Part shown: in pieces, positions 38,029-47,130 of the stretch
Position numbering within the stretch: the stretch's first letter is position 1
Layout of the letters: every line of letters begins with the position of its first letter
Assembly: GCF_011759585.1 (NCBI RefSeq)
Contig: NZ_JAAOYV010000002.1
Location: 119,416-183,415, forward strand
DNA from: Frigoribacterium endophyticum
GTDB lineage: Bacteria > Actinomycetota > Actinomycetes > Actinomycetales > Microbacteriaceae
DNA: 64,000 bases
Direction of reading: 5' to 3'
Made by a program: the position numbers and the translations under genes
Notes under the pieces: model-generated
Told to the model about the DNA's origin: nothing
Databases searched by the model: none
What the model saw: the letters and a program-made list of their open reading frames with translations, nothing else

Positions 38029-41000
38029 ATGCCCGACGCCGGCACGCCCCTCGACCCCTTCCTCCGCTCCGGCCGCGCCGCCGCCCCGCGCACCCTCGTC
38101 GACGTGCTCGAGGCGACCACCGCCGCCCACCCCGAGGCCTCCGCCCTCGAGGACGAGCGGGGCGCCCTCAGCTACCGCGAGCTGTCGGCCCAGGTCGCCG
38201 TCGCCGCGAGCGCCCTCGCCGCCGCCGGCGTCGGCCGCGGCGACCGGGTCGGCGTGCGCATGCCCTCGGGCGACCGGCGGCTCTACGTCGCCATCCTCGC
38301 CGTGCTGACCGCGGGCGCCGCCTACGTGCCGGTCGACGCCGACGACCCGGAGGAGCGCGCCGACCTCGTCTTCGGCGAGGCGCAGGTCGCGGGCGTCGTC
38401 GGCGCCGGCGGGGTGTTCCGCACCGCGGGGCAGGACGAGACCCAGGGCGTGCCGCTCTTCGGCGCCCGGGCCCCGCACGCCAGCACCGCCGACCGCCGCG
38501 GCCCCGGCGCCCCGGCCCGGCCGCCGCGCCCCGAGCCCGCCGACGACGCCTGGGTCATCTTCACCTCGGGGTCGACCGGCACCCCGAAGGGAGTCGCGGC
38601 GAGCCACCGCGCGGCCGCCGCGTTCGCCGACGCGGAGGCCGCGCTCTTCCTCGCCGACGACCCGCTGGGCCCGCTCGGGCCGGGCGACCGCGTGCTCGCG
38701 GGCCTCTCGGTCGCCTTCGACGCCTCCTGCGAGGAGATGTGGTTGGCCTGGCGGAGTGGTGCCTGCCTCGTGCCCGCCCCGCGAAGCCTCGTGCGCACCG
38801 GCGCCGACCTCGGCCCCTGGCTCGTCACCCACGGCATCACCGTCGTCTCGACCGTGCCGACGCTCGCCGCCCTCTGGCCGGCCGAGGCGCTCGAGTCGGT
38901 GCGCCTGCTCGTCTTCGGCGGCGAGGCCTTCCCGCCCGAGCTCGTCGACCGCGTCTGCGGCGACGGCCGCGAGGTCTGGAACACCTACGGCCCGACCGAG
39001 TCGACGGTCGTCGCGACCGGGGCCCTCGTCGTGCCCGGCGAGACCGTCCGCATCGGACTGCCCCTGCTCGGCTGGGACGTCGCCGTCGTCGACCCCACGG
39101 GCGACCCGGTCGCCGAGGGCGAGGTCGGCGAGCTCATCATCGGCGGCGTCGGCCTCGCCCGGTACCTCGACCCCGCCAAGGACGCCGAGAAGTACGCCCC
39201 GCACCCGCAGCTCGGCTGGTCACGGGCCTACCGCAGCGGCGACCTCGTCGTGCTCGACCGGGAGGGGCTCGTCTTCCGTGGCCGGGCCGACGACCAGGTC
39301 AAGGTCGGCGGGCGACGCATCGAGCTCGGCGAGATCGAGTCGGCGCTCCAGGCGCTGCCCGGCGTCGCGGGGGCGGCGGCCGCCGTCCGCGAGACGTCGG
39401 CCGGCAACCGGGTCATCGTCGGCTACCTCGCCCTGCACGGCGGTGGCGCGGGCACAGCCGCCGCACCCGCCCCGACGCTCGACCGCGCCGCGGCCCTCGC
39501 CCGCCTCCGCGAGGCTCTGCCCGCCGCCCTCGTCCCCCTCCTCACCGTCGTCGACGGCGACCTCCCCACCAAGACCTCCGGCAAGATCGACCGCGACGCC
39601 CTCCCCTGGCCCCTCGCCGACCAGGCCCCCGACGACGGCTCGGCGGGCACGGGCACGGGCAGCGGCACGGGCACCCTCGGGCCCGACGAGGCCGAGCTGG
39701 CGGCCGACTGGCAGGCCGTCCTGGGCCTCCCGGTCGGCGACGCCTCCGCCGAGTTCTTCGATCTCGGCGGCGGCTCGCTCGCCGCGGCCCAGCTGGTGGC
39801 GCGCATCCGCGAGCGCGACCCCGAGTACACCGTCGCCGACGTCTACTCGCACCCGCGCCTCGGCGCGATGGCCGACGACCTCGCCCAGCGACGGGCCGGA
39901 GTCGCCGCAGACCCGGCAAGTCCCTCCCGCACCGAGCACCACCGGTCGCTGCCCGTCCCCGCCCGCACCCAGTGGCTGCAGACGCTGCTCGGCCTGCCGC
40001 TGCACCTCCTCGCCGGCCTCCGCTGGCTGACGATCGCGCTCACCGCCTCCACCGTCCTGCGAGCAGCGGGCGGCTTCGACGTGCTGCCGCGGGTCGAAGC
40101 CTGGCTGCTCGTCGTGGGGATCGTCGTGTTCGTGACGCCGCCGGGGCGGATGGCGATCTCGGTGGCCGCGGCGCGACTCCTGCTGTCCGGGGTCGCCGCG
40201 GGCGACCACCCGCGCGGCGGCGGCGTCCACCTGCGGCTGTGGCTCGCCGAGCAGGTGCAGCTGCAGACGGCGGCGACGGGCCTCGCCGGGGCCCCGTGGA
40301 TCAGCTACTACGCCCGCGCCCTCGGCGCGCGCATCGCCCCCGACGTCGACCTGCACACGCTGCCGCCCGTGACGGGCATGCTGCGCGTCGGCCGCGGCGC
40401 GTCGATCGAGCCCGAGGTCGACCTGTCGGGCTGGTGGGTCGACGGCGACGTGCTGCGCCTCGGCGCCGTCCGGATCGGGGCGGGCAGCACCGTCGGCATG
40501 CGCAGCACCCTGTTGCCCGGCACCCGCATCGGCAAGCACGCCACGGTCGCTCCGGGCTCCGCCGTCTTCGGCCGGGTGCCGGCGGGCCAGGCCTGGTCGG
40601 GCTCCCCCGCCGCCCGGGTCGGCAAGGCGCGCACCTGGTGGCCGGCCGAGCGGCCCGACCGTGCCCGACGGTGGCTGTGGGCCTACGGCGTCTCGTCGCT
40701 GCTGATCAGCCTGCTGCCGGTCGCTTCGCTCTCCGCCGGCGGCGCCCTCGTCGCCGCGGGCGTGCGGGGCTCGGCCACGCTCGGCGACGCCTGGTGGCGG
40801 GCCGTCGCCGGGGCGGTGCCCGGCACCCTGCTGGCCGGCGTCGTCGCGGCGCTCGTCGTCGTCGGGGCCGTCCGGCTGCTCGCCCTCGGCGTCCGCGAGG
40901 GCACCTGGGCCGTGCGCAGCCGCGTCGGCTGGCAGATCTGGAGCACCGAGCGCCTGCTCGACCTCGCCCGCACCTACCTCTTCCCGCTGTACTCGAGCCT

Positions 41001-42084
41001 CGCGACCCCGGTCTGGCTGCGCCTCCTCGGGGCCCGCGTCGGCCGTGACGTCGAGGCCTCGACCGTGCTGCTGCTGCCGTGCATGACGACGATCCGCGAC
41101 GGGGCCTTCCTCGCCGACGACACCCTCGTCGCCTCGTACGAGCTCGGCGGCGGCTGGCTGCGAGTCGCCCGGGCCGAGATCGGCCGCCGGGCCTTCCTCG
41201 GCAACTCGGGCATGGCCGGCCCCGGTCACAAGGTCCCGAAGGACGGCCTCGTCGCGGTGCTCTCGGCGGCCCCGCGCTCGTCGAAGGCCGGCTCGTCGTG
41301 GCTCGGCTCGCCGCCCGTCCGGCTGCGACGCACGGTCGCGGTCGCCGACGAGTCGCGCACCTTCCGCCCGCCGGCCCGGCTCCGCGCCGCCCGCGTCGCC
41401 TGGGAGCTCAGCCGGGTCGTGCCCGTCGTCGTCACCGTGCTGATCGGCCTCGGCCTCGTCTTCGGCCTGTGGGCGGTGACCGACGCGCTCGGCCTGCTCG
41501 CCGCCTCCCTGCTCAGCGCCGTCCTGCTGCTCGCCGCGGGGGCCGTCGCCGCGGCCGTCAGCACCGCCGCGAAGTGGCTGCTGATCGGACGGGTGCGCGC
41601 CTCCGAGCAGCCGCTCTGGTCGTCGTTCGTCTGGCGCAGCGAGACCGCCGACGTGTTCGTCGAGATGTGCGCCGCGCCGTGGTTCGCCCGCGCCGCGAGC
41701 GGCACGCCCGCCCTGGTCTGGTGGCTGCGCAGCCTCGGCGCCCGGATCGGCCGCGGCGTCTGGACCGAGAGCTACTGGCTGCCCGAGGCCGACCTCGTCA
41801 CGCTCGGCGACGGCAGCACCGTCAACCGGGGCTGCGTCGTCCAGACGCACCTGTTCCATGATCGAATCGTGTCCATGGACTCCGTCACGCTCCGCGCCGG
41901 GGCGACCCTCGGGCCGCACGGCGTCGTGCTGCCCGCCGCCGTGCTCGGCGAGCACGCGACCGTCGGCCCCGCCTCGCTCGTGATGCGCGGCGAGGGCGTG
42001 CCCGCCGGCAGCCGCTGGAGCGGCAACCCGATCGGCCCGTGGCGCGAGGTCACGTTCGCCGACTACCACGCCGTCGCCTCGTGA
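38029..42084 (+). CDS. Pls/PosA-type single-module non-ribosomal peptide synthetase
   Basis: 1351 residues. An adenylation domain fills about 20-540: TSGSTGTPKGV at 179-189, VAFDASCEEMWLAWRSGACL, NTYGPTESTV, YRSGDLVVLD, GRADDQVKVGGRRIELGEIE and the catalytic-lysine motif TKTSGKIDRD. A carrier domain follows with the pantetheine Ser583 in FFDLGGGSL. There is no condensation or thioesterase domain; instead ~750 residues of membrane helices alternate with left-handed beta-helix-like segments (GTRIGKHATVAPGSAVFG and AVLGEHATVGPASLV). This is the architecture of epsilon-poly-L-lysine synthetase (about 1300 aa) and its relatives, which polymerise one amino acid through the membrane part. The amino acid used cannot be read safely. 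Confidence 0.88.
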   Translation: MPDAGTPLDPFLRSGRAAAPRTLVDVLEATTAAHPEASALEDERGALSYRELSAQVAVAASALAAAGVGRGDRVGVRMPSGDRRLYVAILAVLTAGAAYVPVDADDPEERADLVFGEAQVAGVVGAGGVFRTAGQDETQGVPLFGARAPHASTADRRGPGAPARPPRPEPADDAWVIFTSGSTGTPKGVAASHRAAAAFADAEAALFLADDPLGPLGPGDRVLAGLSVAFDASCEEMWLAWRSGACLVPAPRSLVRTGADLGPWLVTHGITVVSTVPTLAALWPAEALESVRLLVFGGEAFPPELVDRVCGDGREVWNTYGPTESTVVATGALVVPGETVRIGLPLLGWDVAVVDPTGDPVAEGEVGELIIGGVGLARYLDPAKDAEKYAPHPQLGWSRAYRSGDLVVLDREGLVFRGRADDQVKVGGRRIELGEIESALQALPGVAGAAAAVRETSAGNRVIVGYLALHGGGAGTAAAPAPTLDRAAALARLREALPAALVPLLTVVDGDLPTKTSGKIDRDALPWPLADQAPDDGSAGTGTGSGTGTLGPDEAELAADWQAVLGLPVGDASAEFFDLGGGSLAAAQLVARIRERDPEYTVADVYSHPRLGAMADDLAQRRAGVAADPASPSRTEHHRSLPVPARTQWLQTLLGLPLHLLAGLRWLTIALTASTVLRAAGGFDVLPRVEAWLLVVGIVVFVTPPGRMAISVAAARLLLSGVAAGDHPRGGGVHLRLWLAEQVQLQTAATGLAGAPWISYYARALGARIAPDVDLHTLPPVTGMLRVGRGASIEPEVDLSGWWVDGDVLRLGAVRIGAGSTVGMRSTLLPGTRIGKHATVAPGSAVFGRVPAGQAWSGSPAARVGKARTWWPAERPDRARRWLWAYGVSSLLISLLPVASLSAGGALVAAGVRGSATLGDAWWRAVAGAVPGTLLAGVVAALVVVGAVRLLALGVREGTWAVRSRVGWQIWSTERLLDLARTYLFPLYSSLATPVWLRLLGARVGRDVEASTVLLLPCMTTIRDGAFLADDTLVASYELGGGWLRVARAEIGRRAFLGNSGMAGPGHKVPKDGLVAVLSAAPRSSKAGSSWLGSPPVRLRRTVAVADESRTFRPPARLRAARVAWELSRVVPVVVTVLIGLGLVFGLWAVTDALGLLAASLLSAVLLLAAGAVAAAVSTAAKWLLIGRVRASEQPLWSSFVWRSETADVFVEMCAAPWFARAASGTPALVWWLRSLGARIGRGVWTESYWLPEADLVTLGDGSTVNRGCVVQTHLFHDRIVSMDSVTLRAGATLGPHGVVLPAAVLGEHATVGPASLVMRGEGVPAGSRWSGNPIGPWREVTFADYHAVAS

Positions 42085-43403
42085 CCTCGTACGCCCCCGG
42101 CAGCGGTGACGAGACCTGGTCGGCCGAGTCGTACGACCTCGAGCTGGCCTACCGCGTGGCCACCAACCGGCTCGACGGCACGGCGACCGTGACCGCGGTG
42201 GCCGCCACGCGCCTCCGGAGCCTGCAGCTCGACCTCGTCGGCCTCCGCGTCGAGAAGGTCAGGGTCGACGGGGCCCGCGCCCGCTCGCGCCACACGGCCG
42301 GCAAGCTCACGGTCACCCTGCCCGAGCCGGTGGAGGCGGGGGCCCGGCTGGTCGTGCGGGTCGACTACTCGGGCACGCCGGCGCCCCGGCAGAGCCCCTG
42401 GGGCGAGCTCGGCTGGGAGGAGCTCGACGACGGCGTCATCGTGGCCGCGCAGCCGACGGGCGCGCCGACCTGGTTCCCGTGCAACGACCGCCCGGCCGAC
42501 AAGGCGAGCTACCGCATCAGCGTCTCGGCCGAGCACGGCTACACGGTCGTCTGCAACGGCGAGCTGACCGACCGCCGCACCACCGCCGGCAAGGTCACCT
42601 GGACGTACGTGCAGCCCGAGCCGACCTCGACCTACCTCGCGACCGTGCAGATCGGCCGCTACGAGACCGTCCCCGTCGCCCTCGGCACCGAGGCCGCCCC
42701 GGTCGCCGGCCTGATCGTCGCCCCGCCTGAGCTGCACGACCGCGCCGCGCACGACTTCGCGCCCCTCGACCGCATGGTCTCCTGTTTCGTCGACGCCTTC
42801 GGCCCCTACCCCTTCCCCGGGTACACCGTCGTCGTCACGGCCGACGAGCTGGAGATCCCGTTGGAGGCGCAGGGGGCCGCGGTCTTCGGCGCCAACCACG
42901 TCGACGGGAGGTCGGGCACCGAGCGGCTCATCGCGCACGAGCTCGCGCACCAGTGGTTCGGCAACAGCGTCGGCCTCGCCGACTGGCGCGACATCTGGCT
43001 CAACGAGGGCTTCGCCTGCTACGCCGAGTGGCTCTGGTCGGAGCACGACGGCGGCACCACCGCGCACGCGCACGCCCAGCGCACGCGGCTGCGGCTCGCC
43101 CTGCCGCCGCACGACATCGTCGTGGGCGACCCGGGGCCCGACGCGATGTTCGACGACCGCGTCTACAAGCGCGGCGCCCTGACGCTGCACGCGCTGCGGC
43201 TGACGATCGGCGACGAGGCCTTCTTCACCGTGCTGCGCGAGTGGACGGCCCGCCACCGCCACGGCGTCGTCAGCACCGACGACTTCGTCGAGCTCTGCGA
43301 CGAGGTCACCGACACGACAGACGACTCGCTGGCGCTGTTGTTCGCGGCCTGGCTCGACGAGACGGCGCTGCCGACGCTGCCGCGGCGGGGCGCCGGGGGC
43401 TGA
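42081..43403 (+). CDS. M1-family metallopeptidase
   Basis: 440 residues from GTG 42081, overlapping the synthetase stop (GTGA), so translation is coupled. The zinc site is complete: HELAH at 286-290 and Glu309 in NEGFACYAEW, the HEXXH-X18-E pattern. The usual GxMEN exopeptidase loop is replaced by PLEAQG, as in shorter actinobacterial M1 enzymes, and the C-terminal helical domain of full-size aminopeptidase N is missing. Next to a Pls-type synthetase it may trim or degrade the polymer, either for self-protection or length control; that is inferred from coupling. Confidence 0.85.
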   Translation: MTSYAPGSGDETWSAESYDLELAYRVATNRLDGTATVTAVAATRLRSLQLDLVGLRVEKVRVDGARARSRHTAGKLTVTLPEPVEAGARLVVRVDYSGTPAPRQSPWGELGWEELDDGVIVAAQPTGAPTWFPCNDRPADKASYRISVSAEHGYTVVCNGELTDRRTTAGKVTWTYVQPEPTSTYLATVQIGRYETVPVALGTEAAPVAGLIVAPPELHDRAAHDFAPLDRMVSCFVDAFGPYPFPGYTVVVTADELEIPLEAQGAAVFGANHVDGRSGTERLIAHELAHQWFGNSVGLADWRDIWLNEGFACYAEWLWSEHDGGTTAHAHAQRTRLRLALPPHDIVVGDPGPDAMFDDRVYKRGALTLHALRLTIGDEAFFTVLREWTARHRHGVVSTDDFVELCDEVTDTTDDSLALLFAAWLDETALPTLPRRGAGG

Positions 43404-43410
43404 CCGCCGC

Positions 43411-43455
43411 GGGGCTCGGCCTCCCGGGGCTCGGCCTCCCGAAGCTCGGCCTCCC
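43411..43455 (+). repeat. Three tandem 15-bp repeats
   Basis: GGGGCTCGGCCTCCC occurs at 43411-43425 and 43426-43440 and as GAAGCTCGGCCTCCC at 43441-43455, just after the stop of the M1 peptidase. It looks like recent slippage in the intergenic space. Confidence 0.8.
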
Positions 43456-43518
43456 GGGCCGGCCCTAGGGGGGCTCGGGCTCCGGGCGGGGCAGTGCCCG
43501 CAGGAGGCACGGGTCGGC

Positions 43519-44076
43519 TCAGCCCGCGGCGCCCCCGTCGTCGAGCGGGTCGCCCTCGGCCGCGGCGATCAGCCTCGTCATCGTGCGGTGCAGCACGACC
43601 AGCTCGTCGCGGGTCACGCCGAGCCGACGCATCATGCGGCCGGGGATCGCCTCGGCCTCGGCCCGGAGCGCCTGCCCCGGCCCGGTCAGCTCGATGGCCA
43701 GCGTGCGCTCGTCGTCGACGTGACGGCGCCTCGTGAGCAGGCCCTGCGCCTCCAGCCGCTTCACCAGCGGGGAGAGGGTGCCGGGGTCGAGCCGGAGGAG
43801 GCGCGCGAGGTCGCGGATCGACAGCGGGCGGTCGTCCGCGCCGGCCTGGCCTGGGGGGCCCTCACCGCGCCTCCCTCGGTGCTCCCAGAGGGCGAGCATG
43901 ACGAGGTACTGCGGGTGCGTGAGGCCGAGGGGCTCGAGCACGGGGCGGTAGGCGGCGACGACGCTGCGGGACGCGACCGAGAGGGCGAAGCAGATCTGGC
44001 TCTCGAGGGCGAGCGGGTCGACGGCGGCGTTGTCGAGGGTGAGGGTGCCGAGGGCGCTGGTGCCGGGGGCGCTCAC
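43519..44076 (-). CDS. ohrR: OhrR-like MarR-family regulator
   Basis: 185 residues from GTG 44076. The segment QICFALSVASRSVVAAYRPV, LEPLGLTHPQYLVMLALWEH matches OhrR, including the peroxidatic Cys at the start of helix 1 (CFAL) and the Tyr residues that hydrogen-bond it (one Tyr is here replaced: CFALY is CFALS). The winged helix is RDLARLLRLDPGTLSPLVKR with wing RRRHVDDERT. A ~15-residue Gly/Pro insertion after LALWEH is unusual. No ohr peroxidase gene is adjacent. Confidence 0.8.
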   Translation of the reverse strand: MSAPGTSALGTLTLDNAAVDPLALESQICFALSVASRSVVAAYRPVLEPLGLTHPQYLVMLALWEHRGRRGEGPPGQAGADDRPLSIRDLARLLRLDPGTLSPLVKRLEAQGLLTRRRHVDDERTLAIELTGPGQALRAEAEAIPGRMMRRLGVTRDELVVLHRTMTRLIAAAEGDPLDDGGAAG

Positions 44077-44354
44077 GAGCCCGCGCCGGCCCGGGCGGCT
44101 CGGGGGGTGCCGGGGCAGTGCACCATCGTGCGGGGGCCGGTGCGGTCGACGACGTGCTCGTCCATGGGCGCGCCGCAGAGCGGGCAGGCCCCGCCGTGCG
44201 CCGGCGCCACCGGGGGCGCCTCGTTCTTGAGGCCGAGCTGCGCGCCGCCGATGTAGGGGCGCAGCCGGGCGTTCATCGCCTCGACGAGGTCGCCGAAGCG
44301 GCTGCCGTGGGCGTGGGGGTCGTCGTCGCGGGGCGTTCGGGGTGCTCGGGCCAT
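44073..44354 (-). CDS. Small zinc-ribbon-like protein, 93 aa
   Basis: ATG 44354. The C-terminal half has CPLCGAPMDEHVVDRTGPRT followed by HCPG, a possible one-zinc site (two Cys, His and Cys). The N terminus is basic with RTPRDDDPHAHGSRFGDLVE, then a helix. Its stop overlaps the start of ohrR (GTGA), so the two are co-translated. Actinobacterial proteins of this kind are uncharacterised. Confidence 0.6.
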   Translation of the reverse strand: MARAPRTPRDDDPHAHGSRFGDLVEAMNARLRPYIGGAQLGLKNEAPPVAPAHGGACPLCGAPMDEHVVDRTGPRTMVHCPGTPRAARAGAGS

Positions 44355-44417
44355 GACGACGAGTGTACAGATCGTTGGGGCGCCAACGGAATCCCCGGAC
44401 TGGGCAGGGGGCAGCCG

Positions 44418-44816
44418 TCACGGGCCCTCGAGCTCGACGTCGACCAGCGTCACGAGGTAGCCGCAGAACCACGCGGCACGCCCCCGGTCGTCCCAGTCGG
44501 CGGTGCCCAGCACCGAGGTGACGTTCCACGCCGCGGGTGCCGACGCCCGCCCCCCGGGGCGCTGCAGCACGACGGCGACGGGCGCCGACGCCCGTCCGAT
44601 CGCCGCGACGGTGCCCGTGACCGTGCTGACCCGGTGCGTGGCGCCGTAGTGCTCGACGAGCAGATCCGGGTCGGCAGGGGCGTGCAGCCCGGCCAGCCGG
44701 TCGGCGCCGGGGGCGGGCACCGTGACGGGCCAGCTCACCACGTCGGCGACCCGGAAGACGTCGTGCCCCTGCACCAGCTGCCACGCGTCGACCCACACCG
44801 TCACGCTCGTCGCCAC
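44418..44816 (-). CDS. Hypothetical protein, 132 aa (DUF6578-like)
   Basis: GTG 44816 is chosen because GAGGAGG lies about seven bases upstream. The opening VTVWVDAWQLVQGHDVFRVA, DVVSWPV resembles DUF6578 proteins (VWVDDWQ...FRVGDxVxW), a small beta-rich actinobacterial family. No signal peptide. It is followed by ~63 bases before the zinc-ribbon gene start on the same strand. Function unknown. Confidence 0.55.
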   Translation of the reverse strand: MATSVTVWVDAWQLVQGHDVFRVADVVSWPVTVPAPGADRLAGLHAPADPDLLVEHYGATHRVSTVTGTVAAIGRASAPVAVVLQRPGGRASAPAAWNVTSVLGTADWDDRGRAAWFCGYLVTLVDVELEGP

Positions 44817-44987
44817 CCCGCGCCTCCTCGCCGTCGCTCCGCAGGCCTCACCAGGTCGACCCGCCTCGTCGCCTCCACCGTGGTCGCCCACGGCGGCGCG
44901 CGGTGCCCCCTTGACAGCCCCCCGGAGCACGTGGTGCGGAGGGGTACGGCACGGCGTCCCGGCAGGTGCGGGGCGTACGACGGAGGC

Positions 44988-45887
44988 ATGACCAGCGACC
45001 AGTACACGTTCGACGACCCCCGCCACCGCTACCCCGTGATCAGCCCCGAGGTGCAGCAGCAGCCGGAGCCCGGCCTGCAGTCGGCCATGACCCCGGTGCC
45101 CGACCTCGGCGAGGCGACCTACCGCGGCACCGGCCGCCTCACGGGGCGGAAGGCTCTCATCACCGGAGCCGACTCCGGCATCGGCGCCGCGGTCGCGATC
45201 GCCTTCGCGCGGGAGGGCGCCGACGTGACCCTGTCGTACCTGCCCGAGGAGGAGGAGGACGCCCGCCACGTCGTGGAGCAGGTGGAGGCGGCGGGCCGGA
45301 AGGCCGTGGCCGTCCCCGGAGACCTGACCAGCGCCTCCTTCTGCCGGGAGCTCGTGGCGCGCGCCGTCGAGGGCATGGGCGGGCTCGACGCGATCGTCAA
45401 CGTGGCGGGCAAGCAGGTCTGGCAGCCGACGATCGAGGAGATCAGCGACGAGCAGTTCGAGGAGACCTTCCGCACGAACGTCTTCGCGCCGTTCTTCATC
45501 GTCAAGGCCGCCCTGCCGCACCTCGCGCCCGGCTCGACCATCGTCAACACGGCGTCGCTCGAAGCGTACGTGCCCGCGCCCGACCGCCTCGACTACGCGA
45601 CCACGAAGGGCGCGATCAACAACTTCTCGAAGGGGCTCGCGCAGCAGCTCATCACGCGCGGCATCCGCGTCAACGTCGTGGCGCCCGGGCCCACCTGGTC
45701 GGCCCTGCAGGTCACGCGCGGCGTCGACCCCGAGACGCTGCCCGAGTTCGGCTCGAGCGAGTCGCCGATGGGGCGGGCGGCGCAGCCGGCCGAGCAGGCT
45801 CCGGCGTACGTGTTCCTCACCAGCGCCGAATCGAGCTTCGTCGCGGGCGAGACGCTGAACGTCAACGGCGGGATGGTCACGCCGTAG
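44988..45887 (+). CDS. SDR-family oxidoreductase of the general-stress type
   Basis: 299 residues from ATG 44988. An N-terminal extension (QYTFDDPRHRYPVISPEVQQ) precedes the Rossmann domain KALITGADSGIGAAVAIAFA; NVAGKQ, YATTKGAINNFSK (catalytic Tyr and Lys) and the ending AGETLNVNGGMVTP complete it. The extension and the YLPEEEEDA segment match the YghA/GSP39 group, NADP-dependent aldehyde or alcohol reductases induced by stress. A strong hairpin follows the stop. Confidence 0.87.
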   Translation: MTSDQYTFDDPRHRYPVISPEVQQQPEPGLQSAMTPVPDLGEATYRGTGRLTGRKALITGADSGIGAAVAIAFAREGADVTLSYLPEEEEDARHVVEQVEAAGRKAVAVPGDLTSASFCRELVARAVEGMGGLDAIVNVAGKQVWQPTIEEISDEQFEETFRTNVFAPFFIVKAALPHLAPGSTIVNTASLEAYVPAPDRLDYATTKGAINNFSKGLAQQLITRGIRVNVVAPGPTWSALQVTRGVDPETLPEFGSSESPMGRAAQPAEQAPAYVFLTSAESSFVAGETLNVNGGMVTP

Positions 45888-45900
45888 GGGCTGCCGACGC

Positions 45901-45945
45901 AGACGACGGCGCCCGGCCCCTGGCGGGGTCGGGCGCCGTCGTGTC
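45901..45945. terminator. Bidirectional terminator hairpin
   Basis: Perfect 13-bp stem ACGACGGCGCCCG / CGGGCGCCGTCGT (45903-45915 and 45930-45942) with a 14-base loop, located between the converging SDR and general-stress-protein genes. Confidence 0.75.
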
Positions 45946-45976
45946 TGATGCGGGGCCGGTGCCGATGCCGGTCTGG

Positions 45977-46702
45977 TTACGCGACCTTGCGGCCGGTCGC
46001 GAGCACCTGGTGCGCACGGGCGGCGAGCTCGCCGCGCACGAGCACCTCGTAGCGCCCCGCCTCCATCGTCTTCACGGAGGAGAAATCGCGGCGGCCGCGC
46101 GTCGCCGCGTGGCCGATGGCGCCCCACAGGGCACCCCAGAGGGCTCCGGCGCCGACGGCCACGAGCAGGACGCCGATCAGGGCCACGTTGCTCGCGAAGA
46201 GGCCGAAGAGGAGGCCGAACCACGCGCCGCCGCCGGCGCCGCGCACGGCTGCCTTGCCGGTGGTGAGGCGGCCGGCGACGTTCTCGACGGTGCGGATGTC
46301 GTGGCCGACGATGGAGACGCTCTCGACGGGGAAGCCCTCGTCGCTGAGCAGGTCGACGGCAGCCTGCGCGTCTTCGTACTTCGTGAACGTGGCGAGGGTC
46401 TGCGGGTGCCCGCCTCCGGCGAAGGCGCCGATGCCGGGGAGGCCCGGCGTCGCCTGGGGCGAGCTGCCGGCCGGGGCCTGGTGGCCCGGCTGCGGGGGCA
46501 CGACGCCCTGGTGGGCGGCGGCGGGAGCGGGGGCGCCCTGGGGGGCCTGGCCCTGGCCCGCGTCGGGGGCGGCGCCGCCCGCGGGGGTCGGGGCGTACTC
46601 GCCGTAGGCGGGGCGCGGTCGCGACTCGGGGGCGGGACCGCCGGAGGCGCGGGTCGCGTCGTCGTCGGGGGTCGGGCTCGGGACGGGCTGCTGGTCGGTC
46701 AT
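45977..46702 (-). CDS. General stress protein 17M-like membrane protein
   Basis: 241 residues from ATG 46702. The first ~95 residues are Pro/Ala/Gln-rich and disordered. Residues ~100-145 form the GS17M-like domain (LATFTKYEDAQAAVDLLSDE, GFPVESVSIVGHDIRTVENV), followed by a Gly-rich two-helix hairpin (WFGLLFGLFASNVALIGVLL) and a short basic domain. Such proteins are widespread in Microbacteriaceae; the molecular role is unknown. The neighbouring stress SDR converges on it. Confidence 0.75.
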   Translation of the reverse strand: MTDQQPVPSPTPDDDATRASGGPAPESRPRPAYGEYAPTPAGGAAPDAGQGQAPQGAPAPAAAHQGVVPPQPGHQAPAGSSPQATPGLPGIGAFAGGGHPQTLATFTKYEDAQAAVDLLSDEGFPVESVSIVGHDIRTVENVAGRLTTGKAAVRGAGGGAWFGLLFGLFASNVALIGVLLVAVGAGALWGALWGAIGHAATRGRRDFSSVKTMEAGRYEVLVRGELAARAHQVLATGRKVA

Positions 46703-46844
46703 GCCTGATGTCTACCCCGTCACGTCCCCGCATGGAGCCGATGCACAGCCCTCCCCCAGCAGCCCCCCGGCCCGCGCACGGGCACGCGCGCCCCGCGTCG
46801 CGCCGACGGCGAGCAGCGCCGCGCCGCTCACGTCCACGCCACGC

Positions 46845-46904
46845 CGATATGACCCGTTCTGGGCCCATACCCCCGCACGGGCCGCAGAACGCGTCACCTC
46901 GAGG
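46845..46904. repeat. 60-nt imperfect palindrome, copy 1
   Basis: Left arm 46845-46866 and right arm 46879-46904 pair imperfectly (TGACCCGTTCTG against CAGAACGCGTCA) around a C-rich loop. Shares arm sequence with the two further copies at 47037 and 47131. Confidence 0.7.
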
Positions 46905-47036
46905 AGCCCCGCGCTCGAGCAGCCTGCACGGGGCTGGCGAACCCGCGCCCGCCCGACGTCGCACGCAGGGCCCCGTCAGGCTCCTGGGGTGGAGAGAGGA
47001 CGGCGCGCAGCGCCGGGCCGTTCATGGCCACACCAC

Positions 47037-47098
47037 GACGAGGCGACTCGTCCTGGGCCCCCACCTCAGCCCATCCCCCACAACGCGACACCTCGATG
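47037..47098. repeat. 60-nt imperfect palindrome, copy 2
   Basis: Left arm 47037-47060 (GACGAGGCGACTCGTCCTGG...) and right arm 47069-47098 (...ACAACGCGACACCTCGATG) are diverged but clearly related to copies 1 and 3. Confidence 0.65.
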
Positions 47099-47130
47099 AG
47101 CGCGGCGCGTGGCCGCGACGACCGCACCGC

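Noticed and set aside
37100..38308. A 402-codon open frame covering the phosphopantetheinyl transferase and the start of the synthetase
   Set aside because: Its product is Arg/Pro repeat-like, while the overlapping frames encode recognisable enzyme motifs.
39220..42069. A 949-codon open frame antisense to the Pls-type synthetase
   Set aside because: In DNA of this GC content the antisense of a long gene stays open by codon bias alone. The product is low-complexity Arg/Gly/Ala/Asp with no domain, and the sense strand has all NRPS motifs.
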